Positions 1 to 5,307 of a DNA stretch of 5,307 nucleotides are shown here, one piece after another (within the stretch, counting starts at the first letter, position 1; each line of letters starts with the position of its first letter). The notes under the pieces are model-generated. The model saw only the letters and a list, made by a program, of their open reading frames with translations. It was not told the DNA's origin and searched no databases. The DNA is from CAYRJD01 sp964424585 (GTDB lineage: Bacteria > Actinomycetota > Acidimicrobiia > Acidimicrobiales > Poriferisodalaceae), in assembly GCA_964424585.1 (NCBI GenBank), contig CAYRJD010000036.1, forward strand, positions 1-5,307, read 5' to 3'. Made by a program: the position numbers and the translations under genes.

Positions 1-673
1 AGAGATCCCACAGGTAGTCGTGAATCTCGCTCAACGTGTAACGCCCCGGGCGAGCCGCGATGTAGACGATCTCGGTCTCATACCGCCAACACGGCACCAC
101 CCCGTACCACAACAACGGCGACTTCACCTCCCACCGATGCACGCGAGCCTGATCGATAGCACTGAAGCACCCCGGCACTCTTGTCTTGGGCGGAACGTTG
201 TAAGTGAACGAACATCTGCGAGCAACCCAGCCCTCGCGAATGGGAACCATCCGCGGCCCCCACGTAGCCGCGCTGTCAGGATGCGCGTGCAGATGACAGG
301 CGAGTCTCATGTCATAGGGCAACACATCCAGGTCCGCTAGTTGCAACCTCAACACGTAGACGCCGCGGGTACTGCTCGGCTTGACGAGGTCAGCCTCACG
401 CAGACGCGCCAAGGCGAGTTCGGCCGACGGCACGCCAAGCTCGCTGAGCCACTGCGTTGAAACGATCACCGCGCCGACGTCAATCAGCCAGGCAGCCAGC
501 TGCTCTGGGTGGCTCGCCGGGTGCCGCGGCATCGTGCGCCGCGCCGCTACTAGGTCGACGGCAGGCTCGGGCTTCTCGTCAAGAAAAACCGACGGGTAGT
601 GCTTCCACGGCGACGGCACGTCGCTGGGTGTCGCGTACGGCTCGGCGGCGGCCAGCTTCGTCGTTGACTGCAT
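1..673 (-). CDS. AbiEi-like winged-helix protein (possible type IV antitoxin), 3' end cut by window edge
   Basis: An open frame runs from ATG at 673 leftwards for 224 codons without a stop and leaves the window, so the C-terminus is missing. The first 55 or so residues look flexible and Pro/Ala-rich. Residues about 57-107 look like a winged helix: PEQLAAWLIDVGAVIVST, then WLSELGVPSAELALARL as the likely recognition segment, then a wing ending GVYVLR. This arrangement resembles the N-terminal DNA-binding domain of AbiEi antitoxins and related regulators. The later stretch IVYIAARPGRYTLSEIHDYL (residues 200-219) recalls the end of such proteins. In known AbiE systems AbiEi represses its own operon and neutralises the nucleotidyltransferase toxin AbiEii; the partner here would lie left of position 1. 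The start is supported by a TACACT box 7 nt upstream, suggesting a leaderless mRNA. Codons such as AGA, CTA, TGT and CAA are commoner than in the neighbours. The reading frame is fairly secure, the family only moderately so; a plain transcriptional regulator is the alternative. Confidence 0.6.
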   Translation of the reverse strand, partial: MQSTTKLAAAEPYATPSDVPSPWKHYPSVFLDEKPEPAVDLVAARRTMPRHPASHPEQLAAWLIDVGAVIVSTQWLSELGVPSAELALARLREADLVKPSSTRGVYVLRLQLADLDVLPYDMRLACHLHAHPDSAATWGPRMVPIREGWVARRCSFTYNVPPKTRVPGCFSAIDQARVHRWEVKSPLLWYGVVPCWRYETEIVYIAARPGRYTLSEIHDYLWDL

Positions 674-680
674 GTGGGAA

Positions 681-686
681 AGTGTA
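681..686 (-). promoter_or_regulatory. -10 box of a leaderless promoter for the AbiEi-like gene
   Basis: On the minus strand TACACT matches the actinobacterial TANNNT -10 pattern. Exactly 7 nt (TTCCCAC) separate it from the ATG at 673, which would place the transcription start on or beside the A of the start codon. No purine-rich ribosome site lies between. A -35 box is weak: TGTTTG sits 17 nt further upstream. The leaderless reading is inferred from geometry. Confidence 0.5.
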
Positions 687-741
687 ACGAAACTACGGCG
701 AGACAAACACGATGTGTTGCGGCCGTGTGTCGACGCTGGCT

Positions 742-777
742 CGGCCTAGGGCGGGCTGGGCTGGGTGGCCTGGGCCG
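742..777 (-). terminator. Imperfect hairpin after ygfZ, possible terminator
   Basis: Nine-base arms at 742-750 (CGGCCTAGG) and 769-777 (CCTGGGCCG) can pair around an 18-nt loop. In the minus-strand RNA all pairs are Watson-Crick except one A-C mismatch. It starts about 9 nt after the ygfZ stop codon, where an operon end is expected, since the next gene on this strand has its own promoter. No U-tract follows, so it would be a non-canonical terminator or a 3'-end stabiliser. The loop region also holds the G-quadruplex motif at 749-765. Confidence 0.3.
749..765 (+). other. Potential G-quadruplex motif on the plus strand
   Basis: Four GGG runs at 749-751, 753-755, 758-760 and 763-765 are separated by loops of 1, 2 and 2 nt; a fifth run lies at 772-774. 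This satisfies the usual G3N1-7 rule with unusually short loops. The G-rich strand is the template strand for ygfZ and the AbiEi-like gene, so a folded quadruplex would meet RNA polymerase just after the ygfZ stop codon. Formation in the cell is not shown by sequence alone. Confidence 0.55.
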
Positions 778-785
778 GTCGGTGC

Positions 786-1943
786 CTAAGCCTCCGGGTC
801 GACCAGCGAAGTGAAGGCGACGGGGGCGAGGACGAAGCCGCCGGACGGCGCGTCGGGTGGGTCGGCAGAGCCGGCAGAGCGGGCGGCGGGTTCGGTGCGG
901 ACGAAGCCGACGGTGAGCGGAGCGCTGACGTCGTCGCCGAGCGGGTCTTCTTCGGCAGACGCGACGCCGTGGTTGGCGACCTGGTCGCGCAGCGCAGGGT
1001 GAATGCTGTCGTAGGAAGCCGCGCTCAGCACGGTCGCGATGGGCCCGCTCCTGCCCGACGCACCGCCAGAAGGGCCCGCCGCTCGCCGCTGGGCTGCAGT
1101 GTCGCCGCCGAGCAGCGACATCGCGTCCGCGCCGAAGATGAGATCACCGCTGTCAACCTCGGCATTCGCGTAGAAGCGCATCACCGAGCGACGGCCGCCT
1201 GCTCGCGAGTCGATGCGCTCGACCAGCTCTTGGCCGCGATAGCAGCCCTTGGTGAAGCTCACCGCCAAGTCCAACAGGCCCGTCTCGTTCGGCACAGCAC
1301 CAGCGGTCAGCTCGCTGCCCATCTCCGGCAAGCCGACAAAGCAGCGCAGGTAGGCAAACGAGGCGGCATCTAAGTCGCGCACGGGCACCAAAGCCCCCTC
1401 GTCGGGCCCCTCCGCGATGGCGACCGTGAGCTTCGCTTCGGCGCGGTCGGTCAGCTCGAGCACGTCGACGGCGTTGTTGCCCGGCGCTCCCGCCGAAGGC
1501 GTGTCGCCGTACCAGAAGCACTGCGCGCCGCTCAGCGCGCCCGGCGCGTTCGCGTCGATCGTCATCGGCGCCGAAGACGGCTGCGACTCATCACTCGCGT
1601 CGGCGAACATGATGCGCAGCGCGCTCATCGAGCCGGTGTGCAGCGTGAAGTCGACGTCGGTGCGCAGCTTGAACCGGTCGAGCGAGGCGACCAACGCCTC
1701 GCCAACGCCGACCGGCACGTCGAGCCAGAACTCATCGTCGCCAACTCGAGTCAGGCGGAACAACGCCTCAAGCAAACCCTTCGGCTCCAAGATCATCGAC
1801 AGGCGCGACGCGCCCACCGGAATCGCCTCGACGTCTTGAGTGACCTGGCCGTGCAGGTAGCTGACGACCTCCGGGCCCTCGGCCACCACCACGTCTCGGC
1901 GGCAGCGGTGCACCCACGCGGTGACGTAATCGACCTCGATCAC
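786..1943 (-). CDS. ygfZ: YgfZ/GcvT-fold folate-binding protein (iron-sulfur cluster factor)
   Basis: The 385-residue product carries the YgfZ signature TKGCYRGQE at residues 231-239, with the conserved cysteine at 234. The usual preceding stretch GLPEMGSELTAGAVPNETG is present at 204-222. The N-terminal part (VVSYLHGQVTQDVEAIPVGA, about 26-45, then ILEPKGLLEA) matches the aminomethyltransferase-like fold. YgfZ proteins are cytosolic, bind tetrahydrofolate and help maintain certain iron-sulfur enzymes, such as the tRNA-modifying MiaB in E. coli. I chose the GTG at 1943 because it forms a GTGA overlap with the stop of trpEG, a classic coupling arrangement; an in-frame GTG at 1958 would give 390 residues. 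The C-terminal part is longer than in E. coli YgfZ, with Gly/Ser/Ala-rich inserts around 270-300 and 330-370. Identification of the family is firm; the in vivo client is unknown. Confidence 0.92.
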   Translation of the reverse strand: MIEVDYVTAWVHRCRRDVVVAEGPEVVSYLHGQVTQDVEAIPVGASRLSMILEPKGLLEALFRLTRVGDDEFWLDVPVGVGEALVASLDRFKLRTDVDFTLHTGSMSALRIMFADASDESQPSSAPMTIDANAPGALSGAQCFWYGDTPSAGAPGNNAVDVLELTDRAEAKLTVAIAEGPDEGALVPVRDLDAASFAYLRCFVGLPEMGSELTAGAVPNETGLLDLAVSFTKGCYRGQELVERIDSRAGGRRSVMRFYANAEVDSGDLIFGADAMSLLGGDTAAQRRAAGPSGGASGRSGPIATVLSAASYDSIHPALRDQVANHGVASAEEDPLGDDVSAPLTVGFVRTEPAARSAGSADPPDAPSGGFVLAPVAFTSLVDPEA

Positions 1944-4129
1944 GGCTGAGCCGCCCACGTCTCGCCATCTAGCTGCTCGACCGCGTTGCGCACCAGCGCC
2001 ATGCCCACGCCCTCCTCCAGCGACATGATCGACTCGGGGTGAAACTGCACCGCCGCGACCGGCAGCGTGGTGTGCTCTACCGCCATCACGACACCGTCAT
2101 CGGTTGTCGCCGTCACGCGCAGCTCGGCAGGCAAGTCTGCGGGCACGGCAAACAGCGAGTGGTAACGCCCGGCCTTGAACCGCGCCGGCAAGCCAGCAGC
2201 CAGTCGACCGCCAGCGACGACGACCTCGGACGGCTTGCCGTGCACCGGCGCGTCGAGCTGCCCCAGCGTGCCGCCGAAGTGCTCGACGATGCCCTGCAGC
2301 CCCAAACACACGCCAAACACTGCCACGCCTGCAGCGAGGCTCGCGGCAATTGTCGCGCTCACCGCGAAGTCGCTCGGTCGTCCAGGCCCGGGCGACAGCA
2401 CCACCAAGTCGTAGCCACCGTGCGCGATCTCGCTCAAATCAAAGCCCGCCCGGCGGGTGACGACGCTCGCGCCGGTCTGACGCAAGTAGCTCGCGAGGGT
2501 GTGCACGAACGAGTCTTGATGGTCAACCAGCAGCACCGACCGGTCGAGCAGCGAGTGCGGCTCGGTCGACGGCGCAGCCTCGGCTGGCCGCCGCACCGCG
2601 TCCAAAAACGCGGAGGCCTTCAGCTCGGTCTCACGCTCTTCGGCGTCCGGGTCTGACTCCCACAGCAGCGTCGCGCCGACCCGCACCTGCGCCATGCCGT
2701 CTACCAGGCGGATGGTGCGCAGCGTGAGACCCGTGTTGAGGCTGCCGTCGAAGCCGACCTTGCCGACCGCTCCGCCGTACCACGCCCGCGGGCTGCGCTC
2801 GGTCGCCTCGATGAACGCCATTGCCGCTGCCTTCGGCGCGCCGGTGACCGTCACCGCCCACGTGTGCGTCAAGAACGCGTCGAGCGCGTCGAAGTGCCCC
2901 AGCAGCGTGCCGTCGACGTGATCGACCGTGTGAATGAGCCGCGAGTACATCTCGATCTGCCGCCGCCCGATCACCTTCACCGAACCGGGCACGCAGATGC
3001 GGCTCTTGTCGTTGCGGTCGACGTCGGTGCACATCGTCAGCTCGGACTCGTCTTTCTCAGAGTTCAACAGCGCGAGAATCTGCGACGCATCTTCGTGCGG
3101 GTCCGTGCCCCGAGCGACGGTGCCGGAAATCGGCGCGGTCTCGACTCGCGACCCGTTCACCCGCACGTACATCTCCGGCGACGCACCCACCAGCCACTCG
3201 CTCGCGCCCAAGCTGATGAGAAACCCGTACGGCGACGGGTTGCGCTCCTTGAGCACGCCGAACAGCTCAGACGGCTGCTGGCTGGTCGGTTCGACGAACA
3301 GCTGGCTCGTCACCACCTCGAACAGATCGCCGACCGCGAAACGCTCGCGGGCTCGCTCGACCCCAGCGGCATACGCGCCGGGCGGCTGATCTCGGCTGGC
3401 GGCAAGATCGCTCGCTGGGTCAAAACGCACCGGCGGCGTGACGCGCGCCAGATCGTCGGTGCGGGCGCCGTCGACGGCGAACTCGTAGCTCAGCCGAGAC
3501 GCTTCGTTGGCCTGATGGTCGACCACCAGCAGCTCATCGGGCAAGAACAGCACGAGGTCGCGGCCGTCGGCTGGGCGGTCGAGCCGCAGCGGAATCGGCT
3601 CGAACTGAAACGCCAGGTCGTAGCCGAACGCGCCGTAGAGACCGAGGTGCTCATCGTCGCAGCCGAACAGCTCGACGATCGCTCGCACCGCCGAAAACAC
3701 GCTGGGCTGACGGCTGCGCTCTTCTTCGGCGAAGCGGGCTACGCCCGGCGCAGGCTCGGCGATGTGGCAGTCGAGCCGAGTGGGCGCGCGCTCCAAAGAC
3801 GCCGCCACGCCGTCTGCCAGCAGACCTTTCAGCTGGCGCTGCACCGCGCCCAGCAGCACCTCGCCGCGCTCGTTCAACGCCTCGACCCACAGGTGCCGGC
3901 CGTTGCACGCCACCACGAGCGGCGGGTGCGCGAACCCCAAGTCCCAGCGGGTGTAGCGACCGGGGTACTCATAGCTCGACGACAGCAGAACGCCGACCGA
4001 AGTGTCGAGGCTGTGCACCAGCTTCGCCACCTCGGCGACGCCGTCGACGCTGCGACGGGTGAGCGTGACGTCGATGCCGCCGGCGGTCCTGAAGCGCTGA
4101 GGCTCGACGCTGTCGGTTGACCTAGTCAC
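1940..4129 (-). CDS. trpEG: Fused anthranilate synthase, TrpE and TrpG on one chain
   Basis: This 729-residue protein joins the chorismate-converting TrpE part (about 1-510) to a class I glutamine amidotransferase (about 530-725). Together they make anthranilate from chorismate and glutamine, the first committed step of tryptophan synthesis. YEYPGRYTRWD at 53-63 is typical of the TrpE(G) fusion clade well known from alphaproteobacteria. The chorismate-binding domain shows PISGT (333-337), DVDRNDKSRIC (369-379), LTHTWAVTVTGAPK (420-433) and ETELKAS (500-506). The amidotransferase shows GVCLGLQ with nucleophile Cys608, and QFHPES with His697 and Glu699, so both halves look active. Ser335 stands where PabB (aminodeoxychorismate synthase) has its catalytic lysine in PIKGT, which argues against a folate role. 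The N-terminal region may bind tryptophan for feedback inhibition (inference). The start is GTG with no Shine-Dalgarno site, 15 nt after the co-chaperonin stop, so coupled translation is likely. An isochorismate-type (PhzE-like) enzyme is the less likely alternative. Confidence 0.94.
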   Translation of the reverse strand: MTRSTDSVEPQRFRTAGGIDVTLTRRSVDGVAEVAKLVHSLDTSVGVLLSSSYEYPGRYTRWDLGFAHPPLVVACNGRHLWVEALNERGEVLLGAVQRQLKGLLADGVAASLERAPTRLDCHIAEPAPGVARFAEEERSRQPSVFSAVRAIVELFGCDDEHLGLYGAFGYDLAFQFEPIPLRLDRPADGRDLVLFLPDELLVVDHQANEASRLSYEFAVDGARTDDLARVTPPVRFDPASDLAASRDQPPGAYAAGVERARERFAVGDLFEVVTSQLFVEPTSQQPSELFGVLKERNPSPYGFLISLGASEWLVGASPEMYVRVNGSRVETAPISGTVARGTDPHEDASQILALLNSEKDESELTMCTDVDRNDKSRICVPGSVKVIGRRQIEMYSRLIHTVDHVDGTLLGHFDALDAFLTHTWAVTVTGAPKAAAMAFIEATERSPRAWYGGAVGKVGFDGSLNTGLTLRTIRLVDGMAQVRVGATLLWESDPDAEERETELKASAFLDAVRRPAEAAPSTEPHSLLDRSVLLVDHQDSFVHTLASYLRQTGASVVTRRAGFDLSEIAHGGYDLVVLSPGPGRPSDFAVSATIAASLAAGVAVFGVCLGLQGIVEHFGGTLGQLDAPVHGKPSEVVVAGGRLAAGLPARFKAGRYHSLFAVPADLPAELRVTATTDDGVVMAVEHTTLPVAAVQFHPESIMSLEEGVGMALVRNAVEQLDGETWAAQP

Positions 4130-4144
4130 TTGAACGGGACGAAG

Positions 4145-4507
4145 CTAGAGGTAGAGGCCGGTGTTGCCCGGCTCGATGCGCGAAGCCGCGATGGCGTGAA
4201 CGTCGCGCTCGCGCAGGATCAAAAAGTCTTCGCCGTGCACCTCGACCTCGTGGCGGTCTTCCGGGCTGAACAGCACGTGGTCGCCCTCTTCAGCGCTGCG
4301 AACGTTCGGCCCGGCGCCAAGCACCTCGGCCCACACGAGCCGCTTGTTCTGTTGAACCGTGGCCGGTATCAAGATGCCGCCAGCACTGCGGCGCTCTGAC
4401 TCTTCGTGTGGCATGCGTACCAAGATGCGGTCGTGAAGCATCTTGATCGGCCGTATCTCGGCGTCGGTGCCTTGGCCGTTCACGCTGGGCTTGACGCTGG
4501 GTGTCAC
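4145..4507 (-). CDS. GroES-like co-chaperonin, actinobacterial paralogue type
   Basis: The 120-residue protein has the GroES pattern: IRPIKMLHDRILVR (18-31), a mobile loop EESERRSAGGILIP (35-48) with the hydrophobic ILI that would dock on GroEL, GDHVLFSPED (75-84), and EVEVHGEDFLILRERDVHAI (87-106). GroES rings cap GroEL and close the folding chamber in the cytosol. The N-terminus has about 17 extra residues and the C-terminus continues to TGLYL beyond the usual GroES end. A tail of this kind is familiar from GroES-like proteins of actinobacteria that are not encoded beside groEL; no groEL is visible here. It is the first gene of the minus-strand block with trpEG and ygfZ. The GTG start at 4507 is favoured by a TACCGT box 7 nt upstream, giving a probable leaderless mRNA. 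It could be a specialised paralogue rather than the housekeeping GroES, which is inference from context. Confidence 0.86.
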   Translation of the reverse strand: MTPSVKPSVNGQGTDAEIRPIKMLHDRILVRMPHEESERRSAGGILIPATVQQNKRLVWAEVLGAGPNVRSAEEGDHVLFSPEDRHEVEVHGEDFLILRERDVHAIAASRIEPGNTGLYL

Positions 4508-4514
4508 TGGCTAG

Positions 4515-4520
4515 ACGGTA
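4515..4520 (-). promoter_or_regulatory. -10 box of a leaderless promoter for the co-chaperonin/trpEG/ygfZ operon
   Basis: The minus strand reads TACCGT (TANNNT type), then CTAGCCA, then the GTG start of the GroES-like gene. The 7-nt spacing would place the transcription start on the start codon. The hexamer 17 nt further upstream, CTTCAA (4538-4543), is a poor -35 match. The spacing equals that of the AbiEi-like gene promoter. Confidence 0.5.
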
Positions 4521-4529
4521 CCGCCGCCG

Positions 4530-4548
4530 CTAGCTCGTTGAAGGCTAG
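4530..4548. promoter_or_regulatory. CTAGC-N9-GCTAG inverted repeat between divergent promoters, candidate operator
   Basis: Perfect 5-bp arms CTAGC (4530-4534) and GCTAG (4544-4548) flank 9 bases. A third GCTAG lies at 4510-4514 in direct orientation. The repeat overlaps the plus-strand -10 box and the likely -35 zone of the minus-strand promoter, so a bound protein could affect both genes. Arms this short can arise by chance. Confidence 0.25.
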
Positions 4549-4551
4549 GTT
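4546..4551 (+). promoter_or_regulatory. -10 box for the alpha/beta-hydrolase gene
   Basis: TAGGTT fits TANNNT and ends 9 nt before the ATG at 4561, leaving a leader of at most a few bases. The GTG at 4555 is only 3 nt downstream of the box, too close to be on a transcript started here. No clear -35 box is visible. Confidence 0.4.
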
Positions 4552-4560
4552 CGTGTGGCG

Positions 4561-5238
4561 ATGGTTGATGTGAACGCCGTAGAAGTCGTTGCGGCCGATG
4601 GGGTGGAGCTTGAGGCGGAGGTGGCGCAGGCTGACGAAGCGCGGGTTGCCCGAGCACCGGTGGTGGCGGTGCTGTCGCATCCGCATCCGCTCTACGGGGG
4701 CGACATGCGCACGCCGCTGATTGAGACGCTGTTTCGGGCGCTGCCGCAGACGGGCATATCCGCGCTGCGATACAACTTTCGAGGTGCGGGCCGGTCGGGC
4801 GGTGAGCACGACGGCGGGAACGCTGAGCGGCTAGACGCCGCGGCGGCCTTTGGCGCAGCGTTGGCAGGTGAGCCGGAAGCGAGCGCAGAGGAGTTTGACT
4901 GTGAGGGTCGCAGCAGATGCAAGGTCGTCAGCGTCGGCTGGTCGTTCGGCGCGGACGTGTCGCTCGCAGCCGCCCACGACGCGTTGGCTGGGTGGGTAGC
5001 CATCGCGGCGCCGCTCGCCATCGTCGCGCCAGACGAGATGACGGCACCCCAAGACGAGCGGCCCAAGTTGCTGCTCGTGCCCGAGCACGACCAATACCGC
5101 TCACCCGCCGACGCAGCCGAACTCACCGCTGGTTGGCCAAACACGCGGCTCCAAATCATCCGCGGCGCCGACCACTTCTTGTTCGGCTACGAGCAACAGG
5201 TCGCCGAACTGGTGACGGCGTTCATCGCCGAGCTATAG
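4561..5238 (+). CDS. Alpha/beta-hydrolase, COG2945-type predicted esterase
   Basis: The 225-residue product has a complete hydrolase triad. The nucleophile is Ser128 in GWSFG (126-130), the acid is probably Asp177 in PEHDQYRSP, and the base is His205 in GADHF. Near the N-terminus, LSHPHPLYGG (38-47) and RYNFRGAGRSGG (70-81) are typical of the small cytosolic alpha/beta-hydrolases grouped as COG2945, whose natural substrates are mostly unknown; an ester or thioester is likely. No signal peptide or membrane segment is seen. I chose ATG 4561 because the TAGGTT box lies 9 nt before it; a GTG at 4555 would add two residues. The gene is divergent from the co-chaperonin gene, with only 53 bp between the start codons, so the two may share control. 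The segment between strands at about 102-120 is acidic and Cys-containing and looks like a surface loop. The fold is secure, the substrate is not predictable. Confidence 0.9.
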   Translation: MVDVNAVEVVAADGVELEAEVAQADEARVARAPVVAVLSHPHPLYGGDMRTPLIETLFRALPQTGISALRYNFRGAGRSGGEHDGGNAERLDAAAAFGAALAGEPEASAEEFDCEGRSRCKVVSVGWSFGADVSLAAAHDALAGWVAIAAPLAIVAPDEMTAPQDERPKLLLVPEHDQYRSPADAAELTAGWPNTRLQIIRGADHFLFGYEQQVAELVTAFIAEL

Positions 5239-5307
5239 GCGGGCGGCTCGTCTCGCAACACGTGCAGGAGGCGGGCGGGTTACGGCCACGCCGGCTCGTT
5301 CGGCTAC

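Noticed and set aside
20..340. Plus-strand frame of 106 codons and others at 381-687
   Set aside because: They lie opposite the AbiEi-like frame, which is open for 224 codons, shows a winged-helix-like pattern and has a promoter box; the plus-strand products look like random high-GC translations.
765..1373. Plus-strand frames opposite ygfZ (765-1373, 1417-1839, 1638-1949)
   Set aside because: They lie wholly or mostly on the opposite strand of a well-supported YgfZ gene and show no family motif.
2864..4120. A 418-codon plus-strand open frame opposite trpEG, plus other long frames at 2039-2656 and 2631-3032
   Set aside because: They are antisense or frame shadows of trpEG, Arg/His/Gln-rich as expected from high-GC DNA, with no recognisable domain, while the trpEG frame is conserved throughout.
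1940..4129. Reading the fused enzyme as a PabB-PabA aminodeoxychorismate synthase, suggested by its folate-binding neighbour
   Set aside because: The PabB catalytic lysine is replaced (PISGT), and the N-terminal YEYPGRYTRWD region is typical of TrpE(G) anthranilate synthases.
4692..5159. Minus-strand frame of 155 codons opposite the hydrolase
   Set aside because: The plus-strand hydrolase carries a complete catalytic triad; the opposing Ser/Ala-rich frame has no motif.
5239..5307. AGGAGG at 5266-5271 as a ribosome site for a new plus-strand gene, or the tail of a convergent gene
   Set aside because: No ATG, GTG or TTG follows at a suitable distance. A minus-strand frame from the right edge stays open to a stop at 5233-5235, but its 24 Ala/Arg-rich codons show nothing recognisable.

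Overview
The window is dense, GC-rich, protein-coding DNA. Several signs point to an actinobacterium: GTG start codons, few Shine-Dalgarno sites, TANNNT -10 boxes about 7 nt before start codons (a leaderless pattern), and a co-chaperonin of a type I know from actinobacteria, ending in TGLYL. A group such as Acidimicrobiia would fit, but that is inference and no marker gene fixes the taxon. I see no tRNA, rRNA, insertion sequence or CRISPR array.

Layout from left to right. Positions 1-673 (minus strand) hold the first 224 codons of a gene that leaves the window on the left. It has a probable winged-helix region and most resembles AbiEi-type antitoxin/regulator proteins. A 112-bp gap follows (674-785) with that gene's likely leaderless promoter, a tight G-quadruplex motif and an imperfect hairpin. 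Then comes a three-gene minus-strand block, read from right to left: a GroES-like co-chaperonin (4507-4145), a fused anthranilate synthase TrpE-TrpG (4129-1940), and a YgfZ-type folate-binding protein (1943-786). The gap between the first two is 15 bp, and the last two share a GTGA stop/start overlap. On the other side of a short divergent promoter region (4508-4560), an alpha/beta-hydrolase of the COG2945 type is read on the plus strand (4561-5238). The last 69 bases contain no gene I can identify.

How the genes work together. TrpEG takes chorismate and glutamine to anthranilate for tryptophan synthesis. YgfZ is a folate-dependent factor for iron-sulfur enzymes. The GroES-like protein would cap a GroEL ring encoded elsewhere. 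They do not form one textbook pathway, so the tight packing is the main biological puzzle. The AbiEi-like gene is a separate unit with somewhat different codon use and may be acquired. I found no clearly unprecedented system. The most useful leads are the truncated AbiEi-like gene, whose partner would lie just outside the window, and the co-chaperonin/TrpEG/YgfZ operon.
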